DNA of 8,197 nucleotides, from contig JAKLHH010000292.1 of NCBI GenBank assembly GCA_022710245.1, positions 1-8,197 of the forward strand. Direction: 5' to 3'. The notes below the pieces were generated by a model. That model had not been told where the DNA came from, ran no database searches, and was given only the letters and a program-made list of their open reading frames with translations. A program made the translations under genes and the position numbers. The stretch comes from Myxococcota bacterium. Lineage in GTDB: Bacteria; Myxococcota; Polyangia; GCA-2747355; JAKLHH01. Numbering within the stretch: position 1 is the first letter of the stretch; each line of letters begins with the position of its first letter. This document shows positions 7,372 through 8,197 of this stretch, one piece after another.

Positions 7372-8037
7372 GTGCGCTGGTGCGGCTGCCTCATCCTCGC
7401 CTCGCTGATCACCGCCTGCGGGAGCTACGAGCCCGGGCGACCGCCGCCGCCCTACTTCGGACCGGACGGGGGCGGCCCGGGACCTGCGCCGGTGAGCTCG
7501 CTGGGGACGAGCGCCGGCGGGAGCGGCGCCTCGAGGGGGACCACCCCGGTTGGCACCACGACGGGCGCGTCCGTCGACGCCGGCGCGCGAGCTGACGCGC
7601 GCAGCGGCGTCGACCTCAACACCAGCGGCGGGACCGGCGGCAACCCCGGAGGCGGCACCTCCGCGGGCGTCCCCGGCTACGGCACCGGTCCGATCCTGCA
7701 GGGCAACGGCACCGGCGCGGGCGGCCAGGGCGGCGCCGCGGCGAGCCAGGGCTCGGGGAGCCCGGGCGCGCCGGGCGGCAACACCTCGGGCGGCGGGTTC
7801 GGCGGCGAGCTCGGCGGCGCGCTGCCCGGCACGCCGAACACCTTCAACTGCGGGACCATCCTCTGCACCCGCGCCCAGTTCTGCCTGGTGCAGTCCTGCG
7901 TGGTGCCGTCCTGCGTCCCGCCCGTCGAGTGCCGGCTGATCCCGTCCGGGTGCAACAGCTGCACCTGCATCGCGCCCTTCTCCGATTGCATCTGCCAGGC
8001 GGTGGTCGGCGGCGGCTACGTGGTCTCCTGCCCCTAG
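7372..8037 (+). CDS. Putative lipoprotein with Gly-rich linker and Cys-rich C-terminus
   Basis: 221 residues, starting at GTG. A short signal peptide (RWCGCLILASLITAC, 2-16) ends in a lipobox-like LITAC, placing the lipidated Cys at residue 16. Residues about 21-155 are low complexity, rich in Gly, Ala, Ser, Thr and Pro, with no predicted fold; they look like a spacer across the cell envelope. Residues 160-221 are a compact Cys-rich module with 12 cysteines (160, 165, 171, 176, 181, 187, 194, 197, 199, 206, 208, 220). The even number suggests six disulfides in an extracytoplasmic domain. The module is of a type seen in predicted myxobacterial surface proteins; I assign no function. The GTG is 3 nt after the previous stop, and its RBS (GAGGTGAG) lies over that stop, so translation is probably coupled. 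The stop codon is inside the first unit of a 14-bp tandem repeat. Confidence 0.82.
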   Translation: MRWCGCLILASLITACGSYEPGRPPPPYFGPDGGGPGPAPVSSLGTSAGGSGASRGTTPVGTTTGASVDAGARADARSGVDLNTSGGTGGNPGGGTSAGVPGYGTGPILQGNGTGAGGQGGAAASQGSGSPGAPGGNTSGGGFGGELGGALPGTPNTFNCGTILCTRAQFCLVQSCVVPSCVPPVECRLIPSGCNSCTCIAPFSDCICQAVVGGGYVVSCP

Positions 8038-8098
8038 TCTCCTGCCCCTAGTCTCCTGCCCCTAGTCTCCTGCCCCTAGTCTCCTGCGGTCTCCTGCG
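8023..8098 (+). repeat. 14-bp tandem repeat starting inside the end of the lipoprotein gene
   Basis: Four exact copies of GTCTCCTGCCCCTA (8023-8078) are followed by two copies of a shortened 10-bp unit, GTCTCCTGCG (8079-8098). The first copy encodes the final Val-Ser-Cys-Pro, and its junction with the next unit supplies the TAG stop. Copy-number change downstream therefore leaves the protein unchanged. Perfect identity suggests recent slippage expansion. Confidence 0.95.
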
Positions 8099-8164
8099 AC
8101 CGACAATCGTCGCGGCGCCGCACACCGCAGAGGGCGGTGGTGCGTAGCTGCCGCGACCAACAAT
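8096..8164 (+). repeat. Pair of near-identical 12-mers flanking the 3' non-coding region
   Basis: GCGACCGACAAT (8096-8107) and GCGACCAACAAT (8153-8164) agree at 11 of 12 positions and start 57 bp apart. The second touches the -35 box of the promoter candidate at 8164-8191. They could be operator half-sites or chance; the sequence cannot decide. Confidence 0.45.
8123..8139 (+). terminator. Hairpin downstream of the lipoprotein pair
   Basis: CACCGC (8123-8128) and GCGGTG (8134-8139) form a 6-bp stem with a 5-nt loop. A 10-bp palindrome, GCGGCGCCGC, lies at 8112-8121. No U-run follows, so intrinsic termination is doubtful, but it is the best 3'-end structure after this transcript. Confidence 0.25.
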
Positions 8165-8191
8165 TGACAAGCCCCCCGCATCCCTGATATT
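8164..8191 (+). promoter_or_regulatory. Candidate sigma-70-type promoter reading out of the window
   Basis: A perfect TTGACA (8164-8169) is followed after 16 nt by GATATT (8186-8191), which matches TATAAT at 4 of 6 positions. The stretch is less GC-rich than its surroundings. Its gene would lie beyond the right edge. Confidence 0.4.
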
Positions 8192-8197
8192 CGCCGC

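Noticed and set aside
6451..7595. Minus-strand 272-codon frame (6451-7269) and plus-strand 298-codon frame (6699-7595) over the lipoprotein genes
   Set aside because: Both are Arg/Ala/Gly-rich composition shadows. The lipoprotein frames have signal peptides, RBS and tight spacing.
8023..8098. CRISPR-like array
   Set aside because: The units are 14 bp and directly abutting with no spacers, so this is a simple tandem repeat.

Overview
The window is very GC-rich and densely coded, with strong third-position G/C bias. This bias produces long spurious antisense reading frames. Its content points to a Myxococcota-type (myxobacterial, 'deltaproteobacterial') genome: an SBBP-type beta-propeller repeat protein, two small lipoproteins of which one has a Gly/Ala/Ser-rich linker and a Cys-rich tail, a ribosome hibernation factor fused to a cold-shock domain, and sigma-54-like promoter motifs. 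This assignment is an inference from protein style, not from a marker gene.

Layout. (1) 1-648, + strand: the 3' end of a beta-propeller repeat protein, cut by the window edge. (2) 659-5123, - strand: two glycogen/maltodextrin debranching enzymes of unrelated fold. GlgX (GH13 isoamylase type, 2982-5123) lies upstream of a GDE_C/amylo-alpha-1,6-glucosidase-type enzyme (659-2683), separated by 297 nt. The GDE gene converges on the propeller gene, and the two stop codons form the ends of one 16-bp perfect palindrome. (3) 5124-5338: a divergent promoter region rich in inverted repeats. (4) 5339-6578, + strand: a PfpI/DJ-1-family protein (YhbO-like) followed by an HPF/RaiA-cold-shock fusion. (5) 6751-8037, + strand: two adjacent putative lipoproteins separated by 3 nt. 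(6) 8023-8197: a 14-bp tandem repeat that begins inside the last codons of the second lipoprotein, then a non-coding stretch ending in a possible sigma-70 promoter that reads out of the window.

How it fits together. glgX and GDE would trim alpha-1,6 branches from glycogen or its limit dextrins, so both serve storage-carbon mobilisation. PfpI/YhbO-like proteins (stress and glycation defence) and HPF (ribosome dormancy) belong to stationary-phase or stress physiology, so the central 4.5 kb reads as a carbon-storage and dormancy neighbourhood.

The most notable non-coding signal is a set of three sigma-54-like -24/-12 motifs (GG-N10-GC with TTGC/CTGC). Each sits just upstream of a ribosome binding site: before glgX (-), before pfpI (+) and before the first lipoprotein (+). 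No obviously new multi-gene system is present. The two lipoproteins and the promoter/repeat architecture are the least explained parts.
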